64,000 bases of DNA from Streptomyces smyrnaeus (GTDB lineage Bacteria > Actinomycetota > Actinomycetes > Streptomycetales > Streptomycetaceae). The first letter of the stretch is position 1, and the number at the start of each line of letters is the position of its first letter. The translations under genes and the position numbers were made by a program. The DNA lies in NCBI RefSeq assembly GCF_017676345.1, contig NZ_JAFFZM010000001.1:248001-312000 (forward strand). Direction: 5' to 3'. This document shows, piece by piece, positions 45,434-53,830 of the stretch. The notes beneath the pieces were generated by a model. The model was not told the DNA's origin and searched no databases. It was given only the letters and a program-made list of their open reading frames with translations.

Positions 45434-46881
45434 ACCTGTGGCGGAGCGAGGAGTTCCCCGAGGGGCTTCCGGTCGGCGGGAGCTGGTCGGCGGCGCCGGA
45501 GCACCAGCTCGTGACCTTCCCGTACGACGGCAGTCCCGTGGCGCGGGCCCCGGTCGGTGACCCGGCGCTCGCCCGGCGGGCCGTCGAGCACGCCGCGGCG
45601 CTGCGCCGCACGGCCGGGGCGCTGCCCACCCGTACCCGGCGTGCCGTCCTGGCAGGCGTGGCCGACGCGTTGGAGAGTGTGGCGGCCGGGATGGAGGAAC
45701 TGCTCGTCCTGGAGACGGGAAAGCCGCGCGTCGACTGCCGTACTGAGGTGGTGCGCGCGGTCGCCACCTGGCGGGCCGCGGCCGACGAGGTGGCGCACAT
45801 CCACGGTGAGACGGTCCCACTGGACGGGCTGCCGTCCGGCGACGGCATGACCGGCTTCTGGACGCGGCGGCCGATCGGGGTGGTCGTCGGGATCGCCGGG
45901 TTCAACTATCCGATGATGCTGGCCACCCACAAGATCGCACCCGCCCTGGCGGCCGGCTGCCCGGTCATCGTCAAGCCGGCGCCCGCGACCCCGCTGGCGA
46001 CGCTGTGGCTGGTCGCTCTGGTGCGCGAACAGCTCGTCGCCCGGGGTGCACCGGCGGGCGCGGTCCAGCTGGTGACCGGCGATGTGGAGGTGGGCCGCAC
46101 GCTGACCACGCACGAGGCGGTCGCCGCGGTCTCGTTCACCGGCTCGGCCGCTGTCGGCCACCGCATCGCCAAGGACGCGGCGCCCCGCAAGGTGGTGCTG
46201 GAGCTGGGTTCCAACGCCGCGCTGGTCGTCGCGGCCGACGCCGATCTCGACGCCGCAGCCGACGCGGTGGTGCGCGGCGGCTACTACGCCTCGGGGCAGG
46301 CGTGCATCGCCGTCCAGCGGGTCGTCGCCGAGCAGCCGGTCGCCGACGAACTGGAGCGGCGGATCGCCGCCCGGCTGGCGTCGGTGCCGGTGGGTGACCC
46401 ACGGGTGGAGAGCACCCGCGTGGCGGCGCTCATCGACGAGGCGGCCACCGAGCGGGTGCTGGAATGGCTCGCGCGGGCCCGTGCGGCGGGCGCCCGGCTG
46501 GTCGCGGGCGGCGAACGGGTGGGCCGCTGTCTGACACCGGCGCTGCTGGCCGAGGTGCCGGACGGGCAGCCCGCCTGGGACGAGGAGGTCTTCGGGCCCG
46601 TCGTGTGCCTGCGGTCGGTGCCCGATCTGGACGCCGCCTTCGCCGCGGTGAACGCGAGCCGCTACGGGCTGCACGCGGCGGTCTTCACCCACCGCCTCGA
46701 CGTCGCGTTCCGCGCGCTGGAGGAGTTGGAGGTCGGCGGCGTGGTGATCAACGAAGTGCCCGGCTACCGCTGCGACATCGCCCCCTACGGCGGCGTCAAG
46801 GACTCCGGCATCGGCCGGGAGGGCCCGCGGTTCGCGATCGAGGAGTTGACGGTGACGAGGATGGCGGTGATCAAGCCGTGA
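45430..46881 (+). CDS. NAD(P)-dependent aldehyde dehydrogenase
   Basis: 483 residues. Catalytic Glu258 in VVLELGSNAAL and Cys292 in YYASGQACIAVQR, 34 residues apart as usual; GFNYPMMLATHKIAPALAAGCPVIVKPA near residue 156 for cofactor binding; EVFGPVVCL near 386. The ELGSN version with a plain loop resembles lactaldehyde or phosphonoacetaldehyde dehydrogenases more than betaine aldehyde dehydrogenase. It would turn an aldehyde intermediate into an acid. GTG start overlaps the M20 stop and its own stop overlaps the SDR start, so all three are coupled. Confidence 0.9.
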   Translation: MNLWRSEEFPEGLPVGGSWSAAPEHQLVTFPYDGSPVARAPVGDPALARRAVEHAAALRRTAGALPTRTRRAVLAGVADALESVAAGMEELLVLETGKPRVDCRTEVVRAVATWRAAADEVAHIHGETVPLDGLPSGDGMTGFWTRRPIGVVVGIAGFNYPMMLATHKIAPALAAGCPVIVKPAPATPLATLWLVALVREQLVARGAPAGAVQLVTGDVEVGRTLTTHEAVAAVSFTGSAAVGHRIAKDAAPRKVVLELGSNAALVVAADADLDAAADAVVRGGYYASGQACIAVQRVVAEQPVADELERRIAARLASVPVGDPRVESTRVAALIDEAATERVLEWLARARAAGARLVAGGERVGRCLTPALLAEVPDGQPAWDEEVFGPVVCLRSVPDLDAAFAAVNASRYGLHAAVFTHRLDVAFRALEELEVGGVVINEVPGYRCDIAPYGGVKDSGIGREGPRFAIEELTVTRMAVIKP

Positions 46882-47675
46882 GCGAGCAGGCCGGAGGCGG
46901 CGAGATGGACTACGGCCGGCTCTTCCGGCTCGACGGGCGGCGGGTGGCCGTGGTCGGCGGCGCGAGCGGCATCGGCCGGGAGGCGGTACGCGCCCTGGTG
47001 GCGCACGGCGCCCAGGTCGTGGTGGCCGACCGGGACGAGGCCGGCGCCCGGGAGACCGCACGGCTGGCGGGCCCCGGCGCCCGCCCGTACCCGCTCGACG
47101 TACTGGACGAGGAGGCGGTGACCCGCGCCGCCGCCGACTGGGGCCCGCTGGACGGACTCACGGTGACGGTCGGCGCCAACGTACGCAAGCGGATCGCGGA
47201 CTACACCGTGGCGGAGTTCGAGCGGGTGGTGGCACTCAACCTGCGGGCGCACTTCTCGCTGATCCGGGCCTGCGCCGGAGCCATGGCCGAACGCGGGCGG
47301 GGCTCGGTCGTCTCCCTCGCCTCCATGCGCGCCTTCCAGGTGGAGCCGGGCCAGGGCGTCTACGCGGCCTCCAAGGCGGGCCTCGTCCAGCTGCTGCGGA
47401 CCGCAGCCGCCGAGTGGGGGCCGCAGGGGGTGCGGTTCAACGCCGTGGCGCCCGGCGTGGTGCGTACACCGCTGACCGACCAGATCGCCGCGGACGCGGA
47501 GTGGTACGACGCCTACGCGCAGGCGTCCGCGCTGCGGCGGTGGGCCCGTGCCGACGAGATCGCGGGTGCCGTCGTCTATCTGCTCTCCGACGCCTCCACC
47601 TTCGTGACCGGCAGCGTGCTGACCGTCGACGGCGGCTGGACAGCCGTCGACGGGCGCTACGACCCGGCCGTGTGA
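46878..47675 (+). CDS. SDR family oxidoreductase
   Basis: 265 residues. Cofactor motif GGASGIG near residue 22; the usual NNAG is replaced by VGANVRKRIADY, a variation seen in some sugar and hydroxyacid SDRs; catalytic SLASMRAFQVEPGQGVYAASKAGL near 141; end VTGSVLTVDGGW. It would oxidise an alcohol, perhaps giving the aldehyde for the preceding enzyme. The GTG at 46878 overlaps the dehydrogenase stop; an ATG at 46905 behind GGAGG is an equally good start. Confidence 0.88.
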   Translation: MSEQAGGGEMDYGRLFRLDGRRVAVVGGASGIGREAVRALVAHGAQVVVADRDEAGARETARLAGPGARPYPLDVLDEEAVTRAAADWGPLDGLTVTVGANVRKRIADYTVAEFERVVALNLRAHFSLIRACAGAMAERGRGSVVSLASMRAFQVEPGQGVYAASKAGLVQLLRTAAAEWGPQGVRFNAVAPGVVRTPLTDQIAADAEWYDAYAQASALRRWARADEIAGAVVYLLSDASTFVTGSVLTVDGGWTAVDGRYDPAV

Positions 47676-47722
47676 CCCCCGCGTGTTAACCGCCTCTCCC
47701 CCACCCCAAGGAGCACCCCACG

Positions 47723-48022
47723 ATGTCCCCGCAGCACCAACAGGGAGAGGGCCCCCTCGACGGGCTCCCCCGCGTGCGAGCCAAGCGCCCGGCGCTGTGG
47801 CTCCTCCTCGTCCCCGCCGTCCTCTACTGTGCGGCCCCGCTGGTCGCCAACCGCATCGAACCCCGCGTTCTCGGCCTGCCCTTCCTGCTGTTCTGGATCG
47901 TCGCAGCGACCGTCGTCAGCCCGCTGGTGATTTGGCTGGTCTCCAGGCTCGACCCGGCCTTCCGGGACGGAGCCGTGGAGCCGCTGCCGGTCGACGAGCC
48001 CACCGCTGGAGGCCCGCGATGA
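47723..48022 (+). CDS. DUF3311 small membrane protein, symporter partner
   Basis: 99 residues with two membrane segments (ALWLLLVPAVLYCAAPLVANRIEP and GLPFLLFWIVAATVVSPLVIWLVSRLDP), the whole of the DUF3311 domain. Such proteins are nearly always encoded before a sodium:solute symporter and are thought to be accessory subunits, comparable in size and position to YhdT before PanF. It overlaps the symporter gene by ATGA. Confidence 0.88.
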   Translation: MSPQHQQGEGPLDGLPRVRAKRPALWLLLVPAVLYCAAPLVANRIEPRVLGLPFLLFWIVAATVVSPLVIWLVSRLDPAFRDGAVEPLPVDEPTAGGPR

Positions 48023-49557
48023 GTGGATCGGCGGCGATCGCCACGACGATCTTCGGTCTCGCGATGGTGGCGACCCTGCTCATCGGCGTGCTCAGCGCCC
48101 GCGGGCGGGACAAGGGCATGGCCGAGTGGTCGGTCTCCAGCCGGGGCCTGGGCGTGCTGTTCATCTGGCTGCTGATGGCGGGTGAGACCTACACCAGCTT
48201 CTCGTTCCTCGGGACGGCCGGCTGGTCGTACTCCTACGGCGTGCCGATCCTCTACCTCGTCGCCTATCTGACGACCGGCTTCGCGGTGGCGTACGTGGTC
48301 GGGCCCGCGCTGTGGACGTATGCGAGCCGCCACCGGTTGCTGTCCATAGCCGATATGGCCGAACACCGCTTCCGCTCCCGCCCGGTGGGCATATTGGTGG
48401 CGGTCACGGCGACCGTTTTCATCGTTCCCTATGTGCAGGTGCAGATCCAGGGCATGGGGGTGGTGGTGAACGCGATGACGTACGGCAACGTCGATCTGCA
48501 TGTCGCCGCCGTGATCTCCTTCGTCGTCGCGGAGGCGTTCATCCTCGTCTCCGGGCTGCGCGGCTCGGCATGGGTGAGCGTGCTCAAGGACGTACTGGTC
48601 ATCGTGGCGGTGGTCTTCCTCGCGGTGTGGGTACCGCTGCACTACCTCGACGGGTACGGGGACTTCATGACGCGGATGGTGCGGGAGAAGCCGGAGTGGC
48701 TGACCTTCCCGGGCCATGAGTCGGGCGGGCTGAACGGCACCTGGTTCGTCTCCACACTGCTGCTCAACGCCGTGACCATCTCCATCTTCCCCACCACCGT
48801 CGCCGGTTACCTCAGCGCCAAGAGCCCGAACGCGCTGCGCCGCAACGCCCTGCTGCTGCCCTGGTACCAACTGCTGCTGTTCATCCCGATGATGGTCGGC
48901 GCGGTCGCGCTGTTCGCGCTGCCCACGCTGGGCAACCCGGATCTGGCGCTGTTCCGGCTGGTGACCGACTCGCTGCCGGCGCCTCTCGTCGCGGTGATCG
49001 GCGTGGCGGGCGCGCTGTCGGCCATCGTGCCGATGAGCGTGTTCATGCTGGCGATCGGCACACTGTGCGGCCGTACCCTGCTCGGCGGCGGCAACGGCTC
49101 CGACCCGCGCAGCCGCCTCCACCGGGCCCGCGCAGCGGGCGAGCCCGAAGGCGAGCCGGGGAGTACCGCGGACGTGCGCATCAAGCGGCTCTCCCAACTG
49201 GTGTGCTTCCTGGCCGGGCTCGTCGCACTGCTGGGCAGCCTCTTCTACCCCAACACCCTGGTGCAGCTGTCCGTCCTCTCCTACGAGGGACTGGCGCAGC
49301 TCGTACCGCTCGCCCTGCTCTCGCTGTTCTGGCGGCGGCTGAGCGCGGTGGCCGGGGTCGCCGGCATGCTGGTGGGGCTCGGGGTGGTACTGCTGCTGTG
49401 GTGGACGGACAACGACCCCTGGCACGGCGTCAACGGCGGACTCCTGGGGCTGGCGGCCAATCTGCTGGTGGCCGCCGCCGTCACCTACGCCCGGCCGCCC
49501 GCCCCCGGCCCGGCACCGGCACGGCAGACTCCGTCACCGGAGCAGGAACCGGCGTGA
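48019..49557 (+). CDS. Sodium:solute symporter (SSS family)
   Basis: 512 residues with about 13 membrane segments. SSS signatures: AEWSVSSRGLG near residue 36, GETYTSFSFLGTAGWSYSYG near 56 (sodium site region), and SGLRGSAWVSVLKDVLVIVAVVFL near 178. The substrate cannot be told from sequence; relatives carry pantothenate, short carboxylates, amino acids or urea. With DUF3311 upstream and a cytoplasmic acylase downstream, it should import the compound that the operon breaks down. Confidence 0.9.
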   Translation: MSGSAAIATTIFGLAMVATLLIGVLSARGRDKGMAEWSVSSRGLGVLFIWLLMAGETYTSFSFLGTAGWSYSYGVPILYLVAYLTTGFAVAYVVGPALWTYASRHRLLSIADMAEHRFRSRPVGILVAVTATVFIVPYVQVQIQGMGVVVNAMTYGNVDLHVAAVISFVVAEAFILVSGLRGSAWVSVLKDVLVIVAVVFLAVWVPLHYLDGYGDFMTRMVREKPEWLTFPGHESGGLNGTWFVSTLLLNAVTISIFPTTVAGYLSAKSPNALRRNALLLPWYQLLLFIPMMVGAVALFALPTLGNPDLALFRLVTDSLPAPLVAVIGVAGALSAIVPMSVFMLAIGTLCGRTLLGGGNGSDPRSRLHRARAAGEPEGEPGSTADVRIKRLSQLVCFLAGLVALLGSLFYPNTLVQLSVLSYEGLAQLVPLALLSLFWRRLSAVAGVAGMLVGLGVVLLLWWTDNDPWHGVNGGLLGLAANLLVAAAVTYARPPAPGPAPARQTPSPEQEPA

Positions 49558-49576
49558 TCCCCAAGGAGGCACAAGC

Positions 49577-51892
49577 GTGGACGTGACCAGGTACGAGGTA
49601 CCCGGGCTGGCGCAACCCGTCGAGATCCTGGTGGACCGCTGGGGCGTGCCCCATCTGTACGCCGCCTCCCGCACCGACCTCTTCCTCGCCCAGGGCTTCA
49701 ACGCGGCCCGTGAGCGGCTCTTCCAGCTCGATCTGTGGCGGCGGCGGGGGCTGGGGCTGCTGTCGGAGGTGTTCGGCGAGCGGTACGTCGAGCACGACCG
49801 GGCGGCCCGGCTGTTCCTCTACCGGGGCGACATGGCCGAGGAGTGGGCGGCTTACGGCCCGGGAACGGAGGAGATGGCGCGCTCCTTCGTCGCGGGGATC
49901 AACGCGTACGTGGCGCACGCGCGCGCAGCCGACTCCCTCCCGCCGGAGTTCACGGCGCTCGGCCACACACCCGCGTACTGGCACCACAGCGATCTGGCCC
50001 GCATCCGCACCCACGGGCTCTTCTACAACCTGCGCGAGGAGGTGGCCCGCGCCCGCACGCTCCGCGACTTCGGCCCCGAGGTGGAGGAGCTGCGCAAGGC
50101 CCGCGAGCCGGAGGGCCATCGACTCCGCGTCCCCGAGGGCCTGGACCTGGAGGTCATCCCCGACGACGTGCTCCGCGTCTACGACCTGGCCACCACCCCG
50201 CCCTGGGCCGCCCAGGCCCCGCCCCGGCAGGGTCTGGACGGCAGCAACAACTGGGTGCTGGCGCCCTCCCGCACCGCCACCGGCAGGCCCCTGCTGGCCA
50301 ACGACCCGCACCGGGCCATCACCCTGCCCTCCCTGCGCTACCTCGCCCATCTGTCCGCGCCGGGGCTGGACGTGATCGGCGCGGGAGAACCGGCCCTGCC
50401 GGGGGTCTGCATCGGGCACAACGGCCATATCGCGTTCGGGCTGACGATCTTCCCCATCGACCAGGAGGACCTGTACGTCTACCGCACCGACCCGGAGGAC
50501 CCGCACTCCTACGCCTACGGGGACGGCTGGGAGCGGATGACATGCGTGACCGAACAGATCCCGGTCCGGGACGCGGAGCCGGTCGAGGCCCGCCTGTGGT
50601 TCACCCGGCACGGCCCCCTCGTCCGCGAACACCCCGAGAGGCAGGCGGCGTTCGCCGTACGCGCGGCATGGCTGGGGCCCGGGATGGCGCCGTACCTGGG
50701 CAGCGCGAGCTACATGGGCGCCGAGAGCCCCGACGCGTTCACGGCGGCGATGCGCCGCTGGGGCGCACCAGGTGAGAACCAGGTGTACGCGGCGCCCGAC
50801 GGCACGATCGGCTGGCGCCCGGCCGGACGCGTCCCACGGCGACGCGGCTGGGACGGCACACTGCCGGTGCCGGGCGACGGGCGCTACGAGTGGGACGGCT
50901 TCCTCGACGCCGACGAGCTGCCCACCGAACGCGACCCCGATCAGGGCTGGTTCGCCACCGCCAACCAGCTCAATCTCCCCGACGACTACCCGCACCACGA
51001 GCGCCCCGTCACCCACGACTGGTACGCGCCCTTCCGCTACCAGCGGTGCGCCGAAGCCCTCGCGGCGTGGGACGACTGGACGGCCGAGGACTGCGTACGG
51101 CTCCAGACCGACTACGTCAGCCTGCCCGCGCGGCGCGTGCTGCCGCTGCTGTCCGGACTGAAGAGTGCGGACCCCCGAGTGCGGAGGGGGCTCGCGCTGC
51201 TGCACGGCTGGGACGGCGAGCTGCGCGCCGACTCGGCGGCCGCCGCGCTGTTCGAGGTGTGGTTCCGGCGGCATCTGCGGCCCGCGCTGCTGCGGCGGGC
51301 GCTGCGCGACCTGGTGCCGGAGGCGCGGCTGGAGGATGCGCTGGCCCGGGTGCTGCCCGTGGAGAGCGACTCGGGCGACCCGCGCGTCGAGTTGCGGCTG
51401 CTGGCCGCGCCGGGTACGGACGGGGAACGCGGGGAGCTCCTGACAGCGACCCTCGGAGAGGCCGTCGGTGCGGTCGCCGGACTGCTGGGCGAGGACCCGG
51501 ACGGCTGGTCCTGGGGCGCCCTGCACCGGGCCGACCCGCGCCACCCGGTGGCCCCGCTCCTGGCCCACCAGGGCGTGGCGGAGGCTCCCGACTGGTGCAC
51601 CCTCGATCCGCTCCCGCGCGGCGGCAGCGGCGACACGGTGGGGGCAGCCGCGTATCTGCCGGACTTCCGGCAAAGCGCCGGGGCGAGCTTCCGGATGGTG
51701 GTGGACGTGGGCGCCTGGGACAACTCCCTCGCGATGAACTCCCCCGGCCAGTCCGGCGACCCCCGCTCCCCCCACTACGCCGACCTCTACGAGGCCTGGG
51801 CCGCCGACGGCGCCTTCCCTCTCGTCTACTCCCGCTCCCGCGTGGAGCAGGAGACCACGCACCGTCTCGTCCTCGAACCCCAGGCGGACTAG
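49577..51892 (+). CDS. Penicillin acylase-family Ntn hydrolase without signal peptide
   Basis: 771 residues. Alpha chain starts MDVTRYEVPGLAQPVEILVDRWGVPHLYA, and FLAQGFNAARERLFQLDLWRRRGLG is the usual family block. The beta-chain nucleophile is Ser223 in GLDGSNNWVLAP, where autocleavage after Gly222 is expected; LANDPHRAITLPS and a distal Asn/Arg region follow. Members cut amide bonds of penicillins, N-acyl homoserine lactones or acylated amino acids, and most carry an export signal. This one has none, so it is probably cytoplasmic, in keeping with the symporter gene just upstream (19-bp gap). Confidence 0.88.
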   Translation: MDVTRYEVPGLAQPVEILVDRWGVPHLYAASRTDLFLAQGFNAARERLFQLDLWRRRGLGLLSEVFGERYVEHDRAARLFLYRGDMAEEWAAYGPGTEEMARSFVAGINAYVAHARAADSLPPEFTALGHTPAYWHHSDLARIRTHGLFYNLREEVARARTLRDFGPEVEELRKAREPEGHRLRVPEGLDLEVIPDDVLRVYDLATTPPWAAQAPPRQGLDGSNNWVLAPSRTATGRPLLANDPHRAITLPSLRYLAHLSAPGLDVIGAGEPALPGVCIGHNGHIAFGLTIFPIDQEDLYVYRTDPEDPHSYAYGDGWERMTCVTEQIPVRDAEPVEARLWFTRHGPLVREHPERQAAFAVRAAWLGPGMAPYLGSASYMGAESPDAFTAAMRRWGAPGENQVYAAPDGTIGWRPAGRVPRRRGWDGTLPVPGDGRYEWDGFLDADELPTERDPDQGWFATANQLNLPDDYPHHERPVTHDWYAPFRYQRCAEALAAWDDWTAEDCVRLQTDYVSLPARRVLPLLSGLKSADPRVRRGLALLHGWDGELRADSAAAALFEVWFRRHLRPALLRRALRDLVPEARLEDALARVLPVESDSGDPRVELRLLAAPGTDGERGELLTATLGEAVGAVAGLLGEDPDGWSWGALHRADPRHPVAPLLAHQGVAEAPDWCTLDPLPRGGSGDTVGAAAYLPDFRQSAGASFRMVVDVGAWDNSLAMNSPGQSGDPRSPHYADLYEAWAADGAFPLVYSRSRVEQETTHRLVLEPQAD

Positions 51893-51928
51893 CCTCGTCC
51901 GGGACCATCTCCGTACCCCGCGCCGAGC

Positions 51929-52016
51929 GCAAGAGGGTGCCACTTCAGGGGCGCGGGGAACTGCGCGACCAGCCACAGCGGCGCAGCAGCCCGCGAACTA
52001 CCGACAGGGGCACCCC
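51929..52016. repeat. Streptomyces-type intergenic repeat / terminator region
   Basis: Between the convergent acylase and permease genes lies AGGGGCGCGGGGAACTGCGC followed by GACCAGCCACAGCGG, wording I recognise from many Streptomyces intergenic spaces. It ends with GGGGCACCCCCTCA, also found at 58906-58919 beside another minus-strand stop. Likely serves as a terminator. Confidence 0.5.
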
Positions 52017-52025
52017 CTCACCGGT

Positions 52026-52850
52026 TCACTCCTTGGCGGAGCCCGTCAGCATGCCCTGGATGAAGCGGCGTTGCAGCAGCAGATAGACGAGGACGACGGG
52101 CAGCGCGATCAATGTGGCGGCCGCGGCCAGCAGCGCGGTGTCCGAGGAGTGCTGTCCCTGGAAGAAGGCGAGACCGAGCGGCACCGTACGGTGTGCCTCG
52201 TCGCTCACCATCACCAGCGCCATCAAGAACTCGTTCCACGTCCACATGAACACGATGACGGTCAGGGTGGAGAAGGCGGGCCGCCCCATGGGCAGCAGGA
52301 TGCGGGTGAGCGTCGAGAAGTGGCTGGCGCCGTCGATACGGGCGGCCTCCAGCAGGGAGCGCGGGGTGTTGCGGAAGTACGTCCGCATCCAGAAGACGCC
52401 GAAGGCCAGCGATTGCGCGGTCTGCGGGAGGATCAGCCCCCAGTAGGTGTTGGTGAGGCCCCAGTGCCGCAGGTCGAAGTAGAGCGGGACGATCACCGCT
52501 TCCTGCGGCAGGGTGAGCCCCAGGACGAACAGGTAGAACAGCCAGTTGGAGCCGGGGAAGCGCATGGTGCCGAAGGCGTAGGCGGCCAGTGTGGCCAGCA
52601 CCGTGGTGGCGGCCACCACGGCGACGGCCACCAGCACGGAGCTGACCAGATAGGTGCCGAAGTGGCCGCGGGTCCAGGCGTCGGCGAAGTTGCCCCAGTT
52701 GAGGCTCTTGGGCAGGGCGAACCCGGTGTCCAGCGAGTCCTGGTCGGCCAGCGCGGTGGACAGGATTCCGGCGACGGGGGTCAGGGCGATCAGTGCGAAC
52801 AGGCAGAGGATGCCGTAGGTGACGCCGCGTTCGGTGCGGGTTGTGTTCAT
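52026..52850 (-). CDS. Sugar ABC transporter permease (MalG/CUT1 type)
   Basis: 274 residues, six membrane segments, EAA loop SLLEAARIDGASHFSTLTRILLPM near residue 175, end RRFIQGMLTGSAKE. It overlaps the upstream permease by 4 bp (ATGA). Last gene of the second sugar importer. The imported sugar is probably acted on by the PfkB kinase and the GH4 enzyme encoded next to it. Confidence 0.92.
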   Translation of the reverse strand: MNTTRTERGVTYGILCLFALIALTPVAGILSTALADQDSLDTGFALPKSLNWGNFADAWTRGHFGTYLVSSVLVAVAVVAATTVLATLAAYAFGTMRFPGSNWLFYLFVLGLTLPQEAVIVPLYFDLRHWGLTNTYWGLILPQTAQSLAFGVFWMRTYFRNTPRSLLEAARIDGASHFSTLTRILLPMGRPAFSTLTVIVFMWTWNEFLMALVMVSDEAHRTVPLGLAFFQGQHSSDTALLAAAATLIALPVVLVYLLLQRRFIQGMLTGSAKE

Positions 52851-53830
52851 CGTCTCCGGCCCTCCACGAGCCTGGTGACCACCATGGTCAGCGCGAAGAT
52901 GACGGCGGTGAGGGTGATGCCCATGGCCGAGGCCGAGCCGACCTCACCGGTCTCGAAGGCGCGGCGGTAGACCTCGTAGGCGGGTACGGAGGTGGCGTTG
53001 CCCGGTCCGCCGCTGGTGGTGATGTAGATCAGGTCGAAGTTGCGCAGCGCGGCGACCAGGGTGAGCGTGAGCGCGACGGCGATCTCGGCACGCAGTCCCG
53101 GCAGGGTGACGGTGAAGAACTCCCGTACCGGGCCCGCTCCGTCGATGCGGGCCGCCTCGTACAGCTCGCGTGGGATGCGCTGCGCGCCGGACAGGAAGAG
53201 CACCAGGCACAGGCCCGTCTCGACCCAGGTGCCGATGGAGCCCACGGCGGGCAGCGCCCAGGTGTGGTCGCCCAGCCAGGACCGGGTCAGTCCGCCCATC
53301 CCCAGGGTGCGCAGGGTGTCGTTCAGCAGTCCGTCGGGGGCGAGCACCGCACGCCAGGCGACGCCGACGACGACCATGGCCAGCACCTGCGGCAGGAACA
53401 GCACGGTGCGGAAGAAGGTCATGCCGCGGATGCGGAAGCGGGTCAGCGCCGCGGTGAGCAGCAGCCCGATGGCCACCGGCAGTACGGCGTAGAAGAGCAG
53501 CAGCACCGCGGCGTGTGCGAAGGGGGCGCGCAGCTCTGGGTCGGTGAGCAGGTGCCGGTAGTTGTCGGCGCCGGCCCAGGTGGCACGGGTCAGCCCGTCC
53601 CAGTGCAGCAGCGACAGCCAGGCCGTCTGGCCCAGCGGCCACAGCAGGAACACCCCGAAGACGGCCATTGCGGGCAGGATGTACAGATAGCCCACGGCGC
53701 GGGGCTCGCCGGGCGCCTGCCGCCGGTAGCGGGCGGCGAACCGGCGCAGTGCGGTGGGCCCGCGCCGGGCGCTCGCCTCCGCCTCCACGGTCGCACCCGG
53801 GTCCGTTCCGGTGGCCGCACCCGTGCTCAT
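52847..53830 (-). CDS. Sugar ABC transporter permease (MalF/CUT1 type)
   Basis: 327 residues. An N-terminal cytoplasmic stretch of about 45 residues (Ala/Arg-rich) precedes six membrane segments; EAA loop ELYEAARIDGAGPVREFFTVTLPG near 236. The ATG at 53830 overlaps the stop of the binding-protein gene (ATGA). With the next gene it forms the membrane part of a carbohydrate importer that has no ATPase gene of its own. Confidence 0.92.
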   Translation of the reverse strand: MSTGAATGTDPGATVEAEASARRGPTALRRFAARYRRQAPGEPRAVGYLYILPAMAVFGVFLLWPLGQTAWLSLLHWDGLTRATWAGADNYRHLLTDPELRAPFAHAAVLLLFYAVLPVAIGLLLTAALTRFRIRGMTFFRTVLFLPQVLAMVVVGVAWRAVLAPDGLLNDTLRTLGMGGLTRSWLGDHTWALPAVGSIGTWVETGLCLVLFLSGAQRIPRELYEAARIDGAGPVREFFTVTLPGLRAEIAVALTLTLVAALRNFDLIYITTSGGPGNATSVPAYEVYRRAFETGEVGSASAMGITLTAVIFALTMVVTRLVEGRRR

